From Pelecanus crispus (lineage: Eukaryota; Chordata; Aves; Pelecaniformes; Pelecanidae), in assembly GCF_030463565.1 (NCBI RefSeq), contig NC_134653.1:30379150-30443149 (forward strand): a stretch of DNA of 64,000 bases, in the 5' to 3' direction. Below, one piece after another: positions 49,701 through 61,700 of the stretch. Below the pieces are notes generated by a model that was given only the letters and a program-made list of their open reading frames with translations, had not been told where the DNA came from and did no database searches. How positions within the stretch are numbered: the stretch's first letter is position 1; each line of letters opens with the position of its first letter. A program made the position numbers and the translations under genes.

Positions 49701-52700
49701 AGGGGCCAAGAAGAAAGGGGAGGTGAAAAGAACACAGGTAAACAAAATGCAAAAAACTACAATTGAGAATAAATGAAACCGAGAACAAATTTTGCTGAAG
49801 AAGATCTTTACCCTAGGTCAAAGAATCAGTGTCCCAGCTTTCCTGGAGATTTGCTGGTGGAAAGGGATTTTGTTCACTTTGTTTCGTTTCTCAAGCAAAT
49901 TGGGACCTGGCATGATTCTAGTTTGTTAAAAGGATTGCAGCTATCAAGAGAAATGCCAGCAGTCCATAAGACAATCCCAGGCAAAAGGGCACGGCAATAG
50001 ATGCTGCCAAGCAAACTAAGCAGACTTCAGGCCCCCTGGAGGAACAAGCTCCAGGGACTCTGTTAAATCCAAGGGACTTTGAACACCTGCACATAGGATC
50101 AGCTGCAGACTGCACCAAAACAGCACTGCAAAATGGCACACACTCTGTTACCAACGTATGATTATCTGGAAACTGCTCACGCTCCCTCTCTCTGCAGATA
50201 CTCTTCCCCTGTTTATGAGCTCCTTAGTTCCCCAGATTAAAATAACCGCAATAAACCTGAAAGCACTGTGTAGTGTGTAGAGGGCATTCTCCTGAGAAAA
50301 TCCCTGATGGCAACAAATGAAACCACTTGGCATCTTTCAGAACAAGCACACCCTGGTTCCCTTGCTGAACGCTTCCCAGCAGAGACGGGCAATAGCACAG
50401 CATCTCACGCTAGCCCCCGCAGCCTACCTCTCCCACCACCTCAAGGCCTCCGTCCCCACCCCTTCCCCTGTTAGAAACTCAAGAATGACTGTTTTGCTCT
50501 GCAGTCAGTGGGGAAAACTCACTGATGGCCTTGGACACCAGATCAGAACTCTCAACCTGGGGAACATTTACTGCCCCTCTACCCGGTGCTAGGGCACGCT
50601 CCGAACCAGTCACCTCTTCTCGTAGTCCAGATCCCCCACAGAGCCGTTCATCAGCTGGTTGGGAGTCCACTTCAGCGCCATGATGTCAGCAGTCTGGTGA
50701 AGGGACAGATACCCCGGGATTGCCTCCATGTCATCTCGCTTGAGAAGAGAAACACAGGGAGAGAATGAGCTGGTGAGAGAGAGCAGGCTGAAAGATGCCA
50801 GAAGCATGAAGCACCACCTCAGGCTACCTGAGGCTGAGCCATGCCCTGGAGCACAATCCTGGACCATAACAGAGCCCTGCCTGCTGCCTCTGAGCCCATC
50901 CACTCACCGACAGAGAGAAACCCACAGTGGCCCTGCAAAACCTCCCAGCAGAGACAACAGGACACCTCACCAGCTTGGAAAAGGGCTAAGAGTAGCTTCC
51001 CAACTGAGGCAAACTTAACAGCTCCACCTAAGCAGTCTGCACTTCATTTATTTGACTACAGTAAGCAGAAAGGGACAGAAGGGGTTCTGTGGCCTCTGGT
51101 CAAGAGCGGGCAGGGAGAGAAGCCTGTTTGTACTCAGACAGAAGCAGAGCTCTTCCTTTGCACTGGGAGGATCCATATAACCAGGACCTCAACAAACACA
51201 GTCCAGTCACTGCCTTCCCAGATTAGAAATGAACCTGTGCTTTTCTTCATTAAAGAGCAACTTGGGACAGAATTCCCCAGCGGGGAGCAGAGCAGTAGTG
51301 TAAAGTCCAGATGCCCCAGCAGGTACTTACCGGCTGCACCAGGACATTGTTCTTGCCGTAGAGGAGTGTGGCTCGAGAATTCTGGTGCAGCGACTCCACG
51401 TAGTCCCTGGCAGACAGCGATAGCCGGTCATCCATACTGCCGCTCGAATGCCTTTTCTGAATCTGGAAGAGATCCACCTACAAACATGAGGTCAGCACAG
51501 ATGCCTCTTGCTTTCAAAAAGCTTCTCCCGAAAGCTCACTCCCTCCTCACTTATACACTTAAGAAAGTCACTACTAGAAATCTTTCCCTTTGTGTCCTCT
51601 AACAGGATTCCTGGCTCTGGCCAAGCTCGATTCTGTACTTAGAGAAGCCCCAGGAGTGTGCTTTGTTTGCAATAAACAGAGCAGACTTCAGCTGCCTTTG
51701 CTTTTCATTCGTATGTGTTATTCCCAAAGGGCAGAGACCCCATGATGCAATGCCGCGTTGGTCCAGCACGCCTGCAGTCTCCACGGCCCATGTTCCCAGC
51801 ACTTCTGGCTTGAAGACTTCAAGTAACTGCACTTTTCTACCTTTTCTCATCAGAGGGCTTCACAGCCCTTTTCAAAAAGACAGAGACTCAAGCCCTGGCG
51901 CGTGCTGCCTGCGCACCCCCAGGAGAAGTGCTGCGAGCCGCTGTCCCTCCCAGCCTGGCCGTCCCCCGACTCACACAGAGCGCTGGGCGCTTGGTGGGCG
52001 AGTCCTGGCGACAGTGCGAGCTGTGGATCCGGTGCCTCTGAACCAGCTCGTCAGCTGAGGGGTCTGTCCAGAAGTGGTCAGCGGTCTTCATCTTCGTGTA
52101 CTCCAGCGCACAGGGCCCCACTGCAGAGAGAAGAAAATCACAAAAATAAGGAAGTCATCAGTGTTGTTCCGATGACTGTGGTCACTTCTCAGATCCCCAG
52201 AGCCCAGAATCTCAGAGCAGGGGTGGTGGGACAGCAGGCAACAAGCACCAGCCTTAGCACACATTGCTGCTGCATTGTATAACAGCAGCGAAGAATTCAG
52301 AAGGATCAGACTTGGCAGCGAGCAATAACCCACTGCCTGACTGATCACGTGCACGCCAAGCCCTGCGTTGCAGCACCGCACTGCTTCCCAGGCCCCGGCC
52401 TCAGCCCTGGTTTATGCCTGTCAGTATTACCAAAGCCTGTTTAAGAAAAAGAAACCCCAAGTTCAGCCTTGCAATTCTCCATCTCTATTCACTGCTCAGC
52501 AGCTGGGCATCATGCGGTCTTTACAAAAATTCCACAGGGCTACCTGTCCAGGACTACTAAGTATTCTGAAGTTCTTACTAGCAAACAATCGCATTTCACA
52601 TCCCAGATCACAGAACTGGGAACAAAGGTTTGGAAAGCAAGCTATCAAAGTAGGGTAAGAGGAAGGTGTTACCCAATAAAGATGCAAGAATTGGCCCATC

Positions 52701-55700
52701 CACAGGATCCATCAGGAGAGCTTCTTTCTCATAGTACTTACTAGAAGAAATAGAGAGCAGAATGCTGTAGCATTTCAACCCCCTGTGACTGCAAAAATTG
52801 ATAGAGACAGTGGTTTTAAATCACTGTAATGCCCCTCCTTCTCCTTCTGTATCACTCCTTGATGGTGAGAGGGAAAGAAGCCCTTAACAGGCTGTTTCTG
52901 CTAGCTGTGAAATTCCTGGGGAATAGATGCCCTCCTGCAGCACACTGCAAGCATCACCATCTCCTAACAAGACATCCCCAGGACAGGAGATGACACCTCC
53001 CCAGGACAGGACACATCAGCATGCAGTTTCCAGAAGATAAGGACGATGCAGTCCCTGACAACCCAGCTGTCAGCAGAGCAAGCGCGGCCTGTCTTTATTT
53101 TAGCGAGCGTATGGTGGCCACCAGCAGCAGGGTATCAGTCAGAGTCCCCGTGCTGGACACAGAGTGACACAACTGGCCTGTCCCATCCAGGGACTTCTCT
53201 GGCCCATTTGGACACAGCTCAGCCAGCAACGCCTCCAGGACCATTGGAAGGGGCAGATGCTGGTAGGGAGTTGGGAGGGGCAAATGGTTGGCCTGTGCCA
53301 GCACTCACCTGCTATTTTCTACCAAGTAATGCACGATTTTATCCAAGACCTTTTCAAAGAGGGCTGTGCGGATCCAGAGGTGCTTGATGGCTTGAGGAGA
53401 CAGGTTGGGCAGCTTCGGCATCTTGCGCACGTTCTCTGGGATGCCCTGGACCTGATTTCGTCTTTAGAGGTGCAAGGCAAAAGACAACATCATCACTGGC
53501 TCATCACCGAATACTGCAGGAGCCCAGGGTGCTCACAGCACCGTGTGGGGCACAAGGTCGGGGTTTCGGTGGTGCTGACTGTGGTGGCTGGGGGACACCC
53601 AGGGGACTGCATGGGGACAGGGCTCTGGACGCTGCTCCCTTCATCTATTCCACCCCTACTCCAGAAGGCCCACATCTGCGTTTGAAAACTGACTTCAATA
53701 AATCGATTTCCCAATGTAAAGGCACCCTAGAACAAGCCTCTGCCTCAGCAGAGTGCTCCAACCCACACACCTTTTCCACCAGTGCCTGAGGACAGCATTC
53801 ACAAGCAAAGTGGCTTATCTTAGGACAGCATAAAGATTCCTGCCCCCAGGTAGCTGCACCATCCATCTCCCTGGTTCCTGTCCAAGGATGAGTAAGCCAT
53901 TCTCAAACAGAAGTTGAATTACTGCAGGTTCAAGCCCTGCACATTGAGGCAGACCGAATTTGGTTCCAGTTGGCTTAGTGCACTGGTCCATAAACTGCAA
54001 CAGTTCAGGAGCAAACACGCTTAGCTGTCCCTGAAGCATGAGACAAGGGGCAGAGGAAGCAAGAACTTGTCCATCTTAGCTTAAACCACAACCACAACTC
54101 ACAGCCTCCTAGAAAAGCAGCCAGTTCAGTCAAGATATCAAAAGCCCAAGACAGGACTCTGCTCCACTGAAAGAGCAATTCCTCCTACAGAGGCTCAAGT
54201 TGGACATTGCGATCCACAGCCATACCCAAACTACAGACCCACACTGAAACATGAGCGACCTGGGGGATAACAGCAATGCCTTACGCATTCTCAATGAGCT
54301 GCTCCAGGTCTTGCACCTTCTTGCAAAGTTCCTCTGCCAGAGGAAAGCTCTTGCCCACCTTCATAAACAGAGCTGCTATCTTGTTGCTGCGCAGGAATCC
54401 TGCTGCCCTCCGCTTCAAGCCGTACAAGACGCAGGCTTCCACAGCAGCTGCAACAAAGCAAAGTCGTTACTGAAGCAGCAGCAGAACTCGGAGCTCACGT
54501 CACAACAGGCAGTCTCCTGCTGCATCCATGACCTTACTCCACAGCAGAAATGTTTCCCAAGAGGAAACCAGTGCCATGTTCTATTCCTGCCTAAGCAGAC
54601 AGGAGATTAGGGAACCCAGATGTCTTTTGACCCAAAGCAGCAGACAGTGGTACGGTTTTTCTGCCTGCAGAGTCATCGGTTCTGCTGACTATACAGAGGT
54701 ACAATTTCAGTTTTGCAAAACAGAAAAATTGAGGTTGGTGACGTCTATTAGAAGTTCAGCTAATCTGAACAAAAGGGTTAGCTTGACGGAAATAAACATG
54801 AACTGTGGGTGTGCGAAGATGTACGTACTTCAACGGACAGTTAACTTGTGCCTGGTAAAGCAGTTCCAGGGTCTTCCTGAAGTCACCTGAGAGGGACTAG
54901 TCAGGCAGACTAACTTATCTTGGACTCACTTATCTGACCAACCAACAGCCTAAAGAGACCTTAGTAGACTGGCAATGAAATGGGAACGTGCAGCTTTCGG
55001 ACCACAGAGGTGATGGTACCTCTGTGCCACCAACAGCAAGCAGTCTGCACTGATGTGCCAAGCTAGCAGCCTGGATTAGGATTTCTCAGAGTGCTTTGTT
55101 CATTCATAAAACAGAGCAGGAGAAAGGACTTGGACCATTGTGCTCGCAGCCCTCTGTTCCGAAAACGCCACGATCTGGCTCTGCTACACGATATCCTGAA
55201 TAGCAAACAAATCGATGCTAACACTGGGAAATCTCAGCATGCACAGGGGTTGCATCCTGCTTCCAGGTTTGCATGAGCATGATCACTGTTAGCAGAGCAG
55301 TGATTTTCCCAGCAGAGGAGCCACCGGCTCATGGTGCAGCAGTAATCACACAGATCAGGAGCTGCCAAGAGCCTGGTCATACAGAGTCACTCGGGTTAAG
55401 CCTGTGGGAGTAAACGGTTTATCTGTGGTTTAACAGCTTGAAGCTAAGTGTGACTGTACACCGCACAGTGATGCATCTGGCTGTGCTCCACTGGCTGAAA
55501 CCATTTCAGGTGACCAGTTTGTCTATGGGGCCAGCAGCCCCAGCCAAGCCTGGGACAGAGAGCAGGCTTTGCAGTGTCATCGGGGAGGGCACTGCCAACA
55601 ACGCACCAGACTGGAGGTGCCTCTGCAAGCTCAGCGCACGAGTCCCTCTCCTTCCTCTCCAGTGCTCTCATCAGTCCAGCCACAATCGTTAATCAACAGG

Positions 55701-58700
55701 CTAGACGGAAGGATGGGACGTAAAACTTCTCAGACAATATATTTTAAGGCAGAGAACATCCCCGCCTGGCCTTCAGGAAAATATTCTCATCAGACATGCG
55801 ACAACTAACAAGCAAGCGTGCTGCATCTTCTCCAGGTAGGATAATTGCTTTGCTATGCAGACAAACAGGCTGATGTTCTCCTCGCAGGTTTCTTGCAAAT
55901 TATAGAGAAACCGCACAACTCACTTAAGTTTTCCCTTTGGCCCAGTCTGAGGGACAGGAACAGGAGGTTTTGGCCCTGGCCCCCTGTGCTAGGATAGTCC
56001 AAGCAAGAAGAAAGGTCAGGAGCAAGAGACAGGCGCACTGAGGATTTCTAAAGTAGCAGAGGAAATGGGGCATTTTTTCACAAAAAAATTTCTCAGTGTT
56101 CACACAAACATTTTCCCAAAAAAATTAAAGGCAACAAAGAACCTGGGGATAAACCAGAGGCAACGCCAGCAGCTCAGTCTGGCTTCGGAGACCCTTCCAG
56201 CTTGGCGGTGACTGGGTTGGCTTTTTGCAGCTGGTGCTCGGCAGTGAAGTCTCTGTGCAAGGCTTCGCCTAAGGCCCTGCACCGGGCTCTGCCAACAGGC
56301 AGCTTCAGGCACTCACTGAACCACAGCGAGTGCCCAGAAAGCACCGGCCACGTGCCCTCTCCTGCCAGGCTCCCCACTCGGCACACAGCAAGCAGGGAGC
56401 CGGCTCTGCTGGCGATGGGAGACGACGATGACTCCACAGAAAGACGCGCACACGTACAGGCTCCACTGGCAATCCGTTCGCCGGAGTCCCCTGGGAGGGC
56501 TCAGGATGGATGTCTAGTGTCAAATGCAGACTTATTAAACAGGCTGATCAAAGCACTGGAAAATTACACAGACCCACAGTTCTGCAGGCTATTGATCTGG
56601 GTCTGACAACAAGCTTTCTGGCGCACCGGCACCCCTCCTTCCCCAGGAACCCGACGCTGCAGAGCCAGCCACGCTGAGCCTTCCCTGCAGCAGCCCAGCA
56701 GATGCTGATTTGCCTCTCCTTTGGAAAGGCATTTTTTCCTACAGCTGAACAACTCTATGGAGACATTTAAAAAGACATTTCATGCAGACCCATCAACATC
56801 AGCTGCCAGGGCTGAGAGATGTTCTCATTATCTCTGCCCTGCTTAGTGCCATGCTCGACTTCACCGCTGAGTGGGCAGGGCAGGCGTGCAGCATCTCAGG
56901 TTTTGCGAGACATGTCCTGTGCTAACAGCAGAAAAGCAACATATTTGGGCCAGGCAAGTCCTGCTCCCCCAAAGCCAGCCATTCAGAGCTGCCAGATGGA
57001 TACCTAGTTTTTAAACAAAGCCCTGCACAAACCCTCCTGAAGCCCAAACATGCTACAAGTAGCATGGCCCATGCGTGGATGGGTCTTCCTACCTGTCCCA
57101 GAGGACTATTTGCAGCTACAAAATAAGTCCAGACTGCTTTATGGCTTTGGGACCAAATGCAAGAAGACCCACCCCTCCCTCGCACACTCAAATCTCCCCG
57201 CCCCACATCCCTGCATTCATTTGTTCTACTCTCCAAGGCTGAAATACAAGCGACAGACACTAACAACCCTACCTGCCTGAGACTGCACCCAGTCATACCC
57301 ATTTTAGAGTGCCCAGCCATGGAGCAGACATCTCCCGAAAGCTCAGGCAGGTCTCTGCTGCTAACCACAGCATGGTGGAATAGCAGTCATCAACCCCAGC
57401 CAAGTGGGGTCAGGAGCCAGCTGGAAGTGGAACTGCAAGCAAAAAAGCCACATGAACACTAACCCACAGCTTTGGTTTTGGAGCGTAAGGTTATGCTGAC
57501 ATGCAGCTGAACAAGCAAACCACAGCAGCACCTTCAAAACCTGGGGAGAAGTCCCCCCCTCTCCACCGAGACTGAACCGAGGGTGAGGTCTCTGTGGGAC
57601 CACACTGCCAACATCAGTGCCCTACCAATGGAGCTGGACTTCAGCCCATGTCTGCTGCCAGCATTGCACAGGCCACCATCATCCCCTCCTCCAATTTGTA
57701 TTTTTGGGGGTTTCCTTGTTCTTGAGCAGCCATCTCCAGCTCTTCAGAGCTGGCCTCAGCCTCCGCAGCGTGCGCCAGCCTAGCCAGGCTCCAATGCTCA
57801 CCTGGTGCAGCTGAGCACCAGAGCTGCCGGACACGGTGCAAGAGCAGTGCTGGATTTGTGGCATTCCCAGCTCTGCCAAGCCATCAGTTGTCAAATCAAT
57901 TATGCTGCCAATCAGCAACTTATCAGGGCCCAGTTTTCTGCCAGCTGCATGTGGTAACAAGAGGCCAGCAAGGCAATGAGCCCAAAAAGCCCCTCTGTGA
58001 CTTGCACCCACCCTTGTATGCCAGAGAGAAAAGTCATGCAAGCAAGCCTGGAGCAAGCAGATGAGGTCTCCCTGCCTCTGCCGCCCACCAAAATGCCTTA
58101 GCAAACCGGGCACCCTCTGCCTCCGCCAGCCCCCGGAGTGCCGTACGTTAACAAGGTGCCCCACTCCGGCGAGCACAGGGGCTTGCCAAGGGGCCACCAT
58201 GGCTCCCAGCACCATGGGGGACCAGCAGCCAGGGCTGCCTCCCTGCACAGCCGCCCTACAGCCCTCCCGAGAGACAACCTCTGTTGGGCACCAGATGCTC
58301 AATGTGCCCTCAGTTCCACCCCGAATTCCCAGCAGATGAGCGGGAGGGCTCATGCTCGCGCAGGAGAGCGGCAGATCGCTTTGCTAGTCATGGCCAGTGC
58401 ATCGCACCTCCCTGCCAGCTAGGGAGCAGCACAAGGGAGAAAACCCGGACTGCCGAAAAGCCTCCCAGCACGGTTCAGCAAGACGGAGCAGTCATCAGCA
58501 TCTGTCCTCAATGCCGTAGCCTGAACCTCTCCAAAACACTGCTCCTGCTGGCAAAACTACACACAAATGTGCAGCCTGCATAGGAAGAACTCTCCCTGTG
58601 CTCTCCCAAGGGCTCAGAAGCTTGCGCACATAAACTAAGTGCACCGGGTCCATGCTAAATCCAGGGGCAATGGTAGTTTCTTTTTTAACCTTATGATTTT

Positions 58701-61700
58701 CCGAGCCCAGTTCATAACTCACTGTCACCACTGCCAACAGACACTGTGAAGAGAAAGACTCTCCCCATCCCTACAGCAGAGACGCATGGTGCAGGGGCTC
58801 TGTGCAGCTACACCCAGGCAAGGTGGGAGTTTTATTTCTTGGCAAAAGACTACAGATATTTGAGCTTCTGCGAGTGCTCTGGCCTGGCATGATTCAAACC
58901 ACTCAGAGGTTGAGCATGAAAGCATTCTCAGCACTGATGTGAACAACAAACCCCTCGGCTCACACAGGCCCCCAGCCCTGCTGCTGGCTCTCCATCAGCC
59001 TCCCAGGGCAGCATGAACGTGACAGATGCCAAATCGCGTTTGTCTGCTTCAAACCCTTCCCTTGTGGGCAAAACAGGGCAGCTGCCCTTTCCTGCCAGAC
59101 CACTGGTTTCATCAGAAGGGGTTTGCGGTACACTGGCTATGCAGAGGATGAGGAGGGCTCAACGAGGAAGGCTCTGTGAGGAAGGTGGCTCTCCCCAGAG
59201 AAAAGGGCAGCTCTGCCTAGCCAGAGCCAGGCTTGCAGCATGCTCTGCTTGACAGGGAAAGAGGTTATTTATAAGCTCACCCGGCTCACACCGAGAGCCA
59301 CAGCACCGAGGAAGGTGCACGCACCATTCAAATGAGAGAGCAACAGCAGACAGACCAGAAGGTGTAGACACCAGAAGCCAGTGAAAGTGCAGTGGCATCA
59401 TTAAGAAGCCAGAAGGAACCAACGAGCCCTTCGTGCCTGGATGCCTGAGCTCCGTGTTGCAGGAGGCTATAAATAATTCCAGGCTGCGAAGCCTTGTGCT
59501 GCACAGAAAAGCAGAGAATGAGTCACACCTTGAAGTCTGTTCTGCTCTTTCGATGCCATTCGGTCGACATACAAAGGCACATAGGCCTGAAACAAGGACC
59601 TGCGTGTCTTTTATGCGAGGGCCCAGGAGAAAAGGAAGAAGGCAGCCTCGTTGCTCTCCAAAGCAGAAAAGGAGACCTTACAGTTCCCTTCTCTTTCTTT
59701 TTTGTGCCTATGTCTGTGGATGCTACAGTCTTATTCAGTGGCGACAGTGCTGCACGAGCCTTCTGGGAACGACTTCTTCAAAAGGTAGTTGTCATCACTT
59801 CTGTCATTTTCTTCCCAGCCTCCAAATTAGCAAGCTGCCCTTCAGCTATTTGTATATTGAGGAGTGCTGCTCCCCCTCCACACGCTGCCTGCAGCATTTT
59901 CTCAGCAGCAGCCACATGGCCCCAGCCTGGGCGTGCTGGAAGCACAGCTGACTGTAACTCAGCAAACATCTCTGCTGAGCGCGACAGGCACAGCAAGCAG
60001 ATCAGGCTCTAAATGGGCACAGGCTGCCACCCCCTTACCTGGAAGCTAGGGCTCGTGGTGTCGGAGTAGAGCAGCAGAGAGATTCCCTGGCAGCTTCAGT
60101 CCCAAGGCTGAGCCACAGGGTGACAGGGGAGTTTCTTGCTTTGCCCTTTAAAGAAACTTGCTCGGCCAAGGATCCTGCGAGGTCTACATCCCCCTCTCAA
60201 ATCCCTGGCAGTAGCAATGCTGAGCAGACACCCCGCAGCAGCAGAGCCCGGCTGCACTTGCCCAGGCTCCCCGGTTTGCAGGAGCAATGCTTTCCCTTGT
60301 AGCTATGCTGGGCTTTGAGCAGGGACCCCAGAGATGGCTAGCTGTCACCTGGGGAGGAGAGGTGGCAGCAAACAGCAAGCCACAGATAAAACTGGCAGGT
60401 AGCTTTCCCAGCAGCTGGGAGCGGTCTCTCCCAAGGCCCTTTCAGCCATACCATTTGCAGGGGACAGCCTGCCTGCCTCCCTTAACACTCCTTCTTTGCA
60501 GAAAGCAGGGAAGGTTTGTCAGCAGCTCTGTGCCCTGCAGAAAGGAATACAGTTGCTTCTGCCAGAGTCTTTGCTACCTATCAGCCATCTAAGTGCTTTG
60601 CAAAGCCTGGGAAGGCTCCCGGTCTCAGGGATCCACCACTGCATGGCAGCAAGGGACAAGGAAGTGCCCGAGATCTGCTCCAGGAGCCCAGGCATGTTGC
60701 AGTGCCCAGGCTCTGCCCAGCAGTGCTTCCAGGGATTCCCCACAGATCTCCAGGACCACAAGAAGCAGGAAGGTCATGGCTGTTAGGAAGGCTCAGGCCA
60801 AGGGAGCCCACAACATCACCTCCACTACATGGCAGAGCTGGGTCTAGACTCCGGCTCTGCAGCCGCCGGCACCGCAGCCTGCCTGCTCAGCCATCACCCT
60901 GCATGTTGCCATAGACACTACCACGGCAGCCGGGAGTAGGGAGACCCAGCACACAGACTGTAAAATTGGTGAGTGGGCAGAGAGGGAGCACAGTTTCTTC
61001 CAGCAGAGCTACCATGATGCCTTGTCCGTCTGTCTTCTCAGTAGAAATATATGAAATGGAGCAGGCAGCAGGCAAGCACCTCACCCTGCTAAATGGCAGG
61101 GGAGGCACGGCTTCCTCGGCAGCAGTGCATGGCCAGTGAGCGCGTGGGATCAGACTGAGCCAGGAGAAAGGGCAGCGCCCACCTCGCAAATGGGTCCTCT
61201 ACCCATGCCGGGGCACAGGCACACACACCACACTCCCCAAAAGCCCCTTCCAAGCAGGGACAGATGCTGCGCTCCAGGACAAGACATCCTGCCCTGGGAG
61301 TAAGTGAGCAGAGGGAACTCTACCCGCTTCCATCATGAGTCCAGTGTAGGAACTTTCTCTTGCAAAATTCAGGGAGCATCCCAAAGAGGGCAATTCCACA
61401 GACTTTGGTGGATGGAGCTTCATCTCACACATGCAAGCGGGGAAGCACAACAGCATAAGACAGCACAATCTCTAGTCCTCAGCAAACTTCCTCCACTATT
61501 TGCCCAGTGCTGTCAGTGACCAAGAGCAACAGCTTTTGCACCCACGCTGCCCCAAGAGCATCACCTGGAGGGAGAACCACTGTGTCTAGCAGGAGCCTGG
61601 CAGGAGTCTGGTAGAACGGTCTGTTGCAATGCTGACTGCTGCTCTGTTATATGTAACACTGCCAAGGGAAGGGGCTATAAACAGATTAAAAATTAAAGGC

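Noticed and set aside
57679..58353. A 224-codon minus-strand frame in the 8.7-kb SGSM1 intron
   Set aside because: No recognisable family, and overlapping frames on the other strand are equally open.
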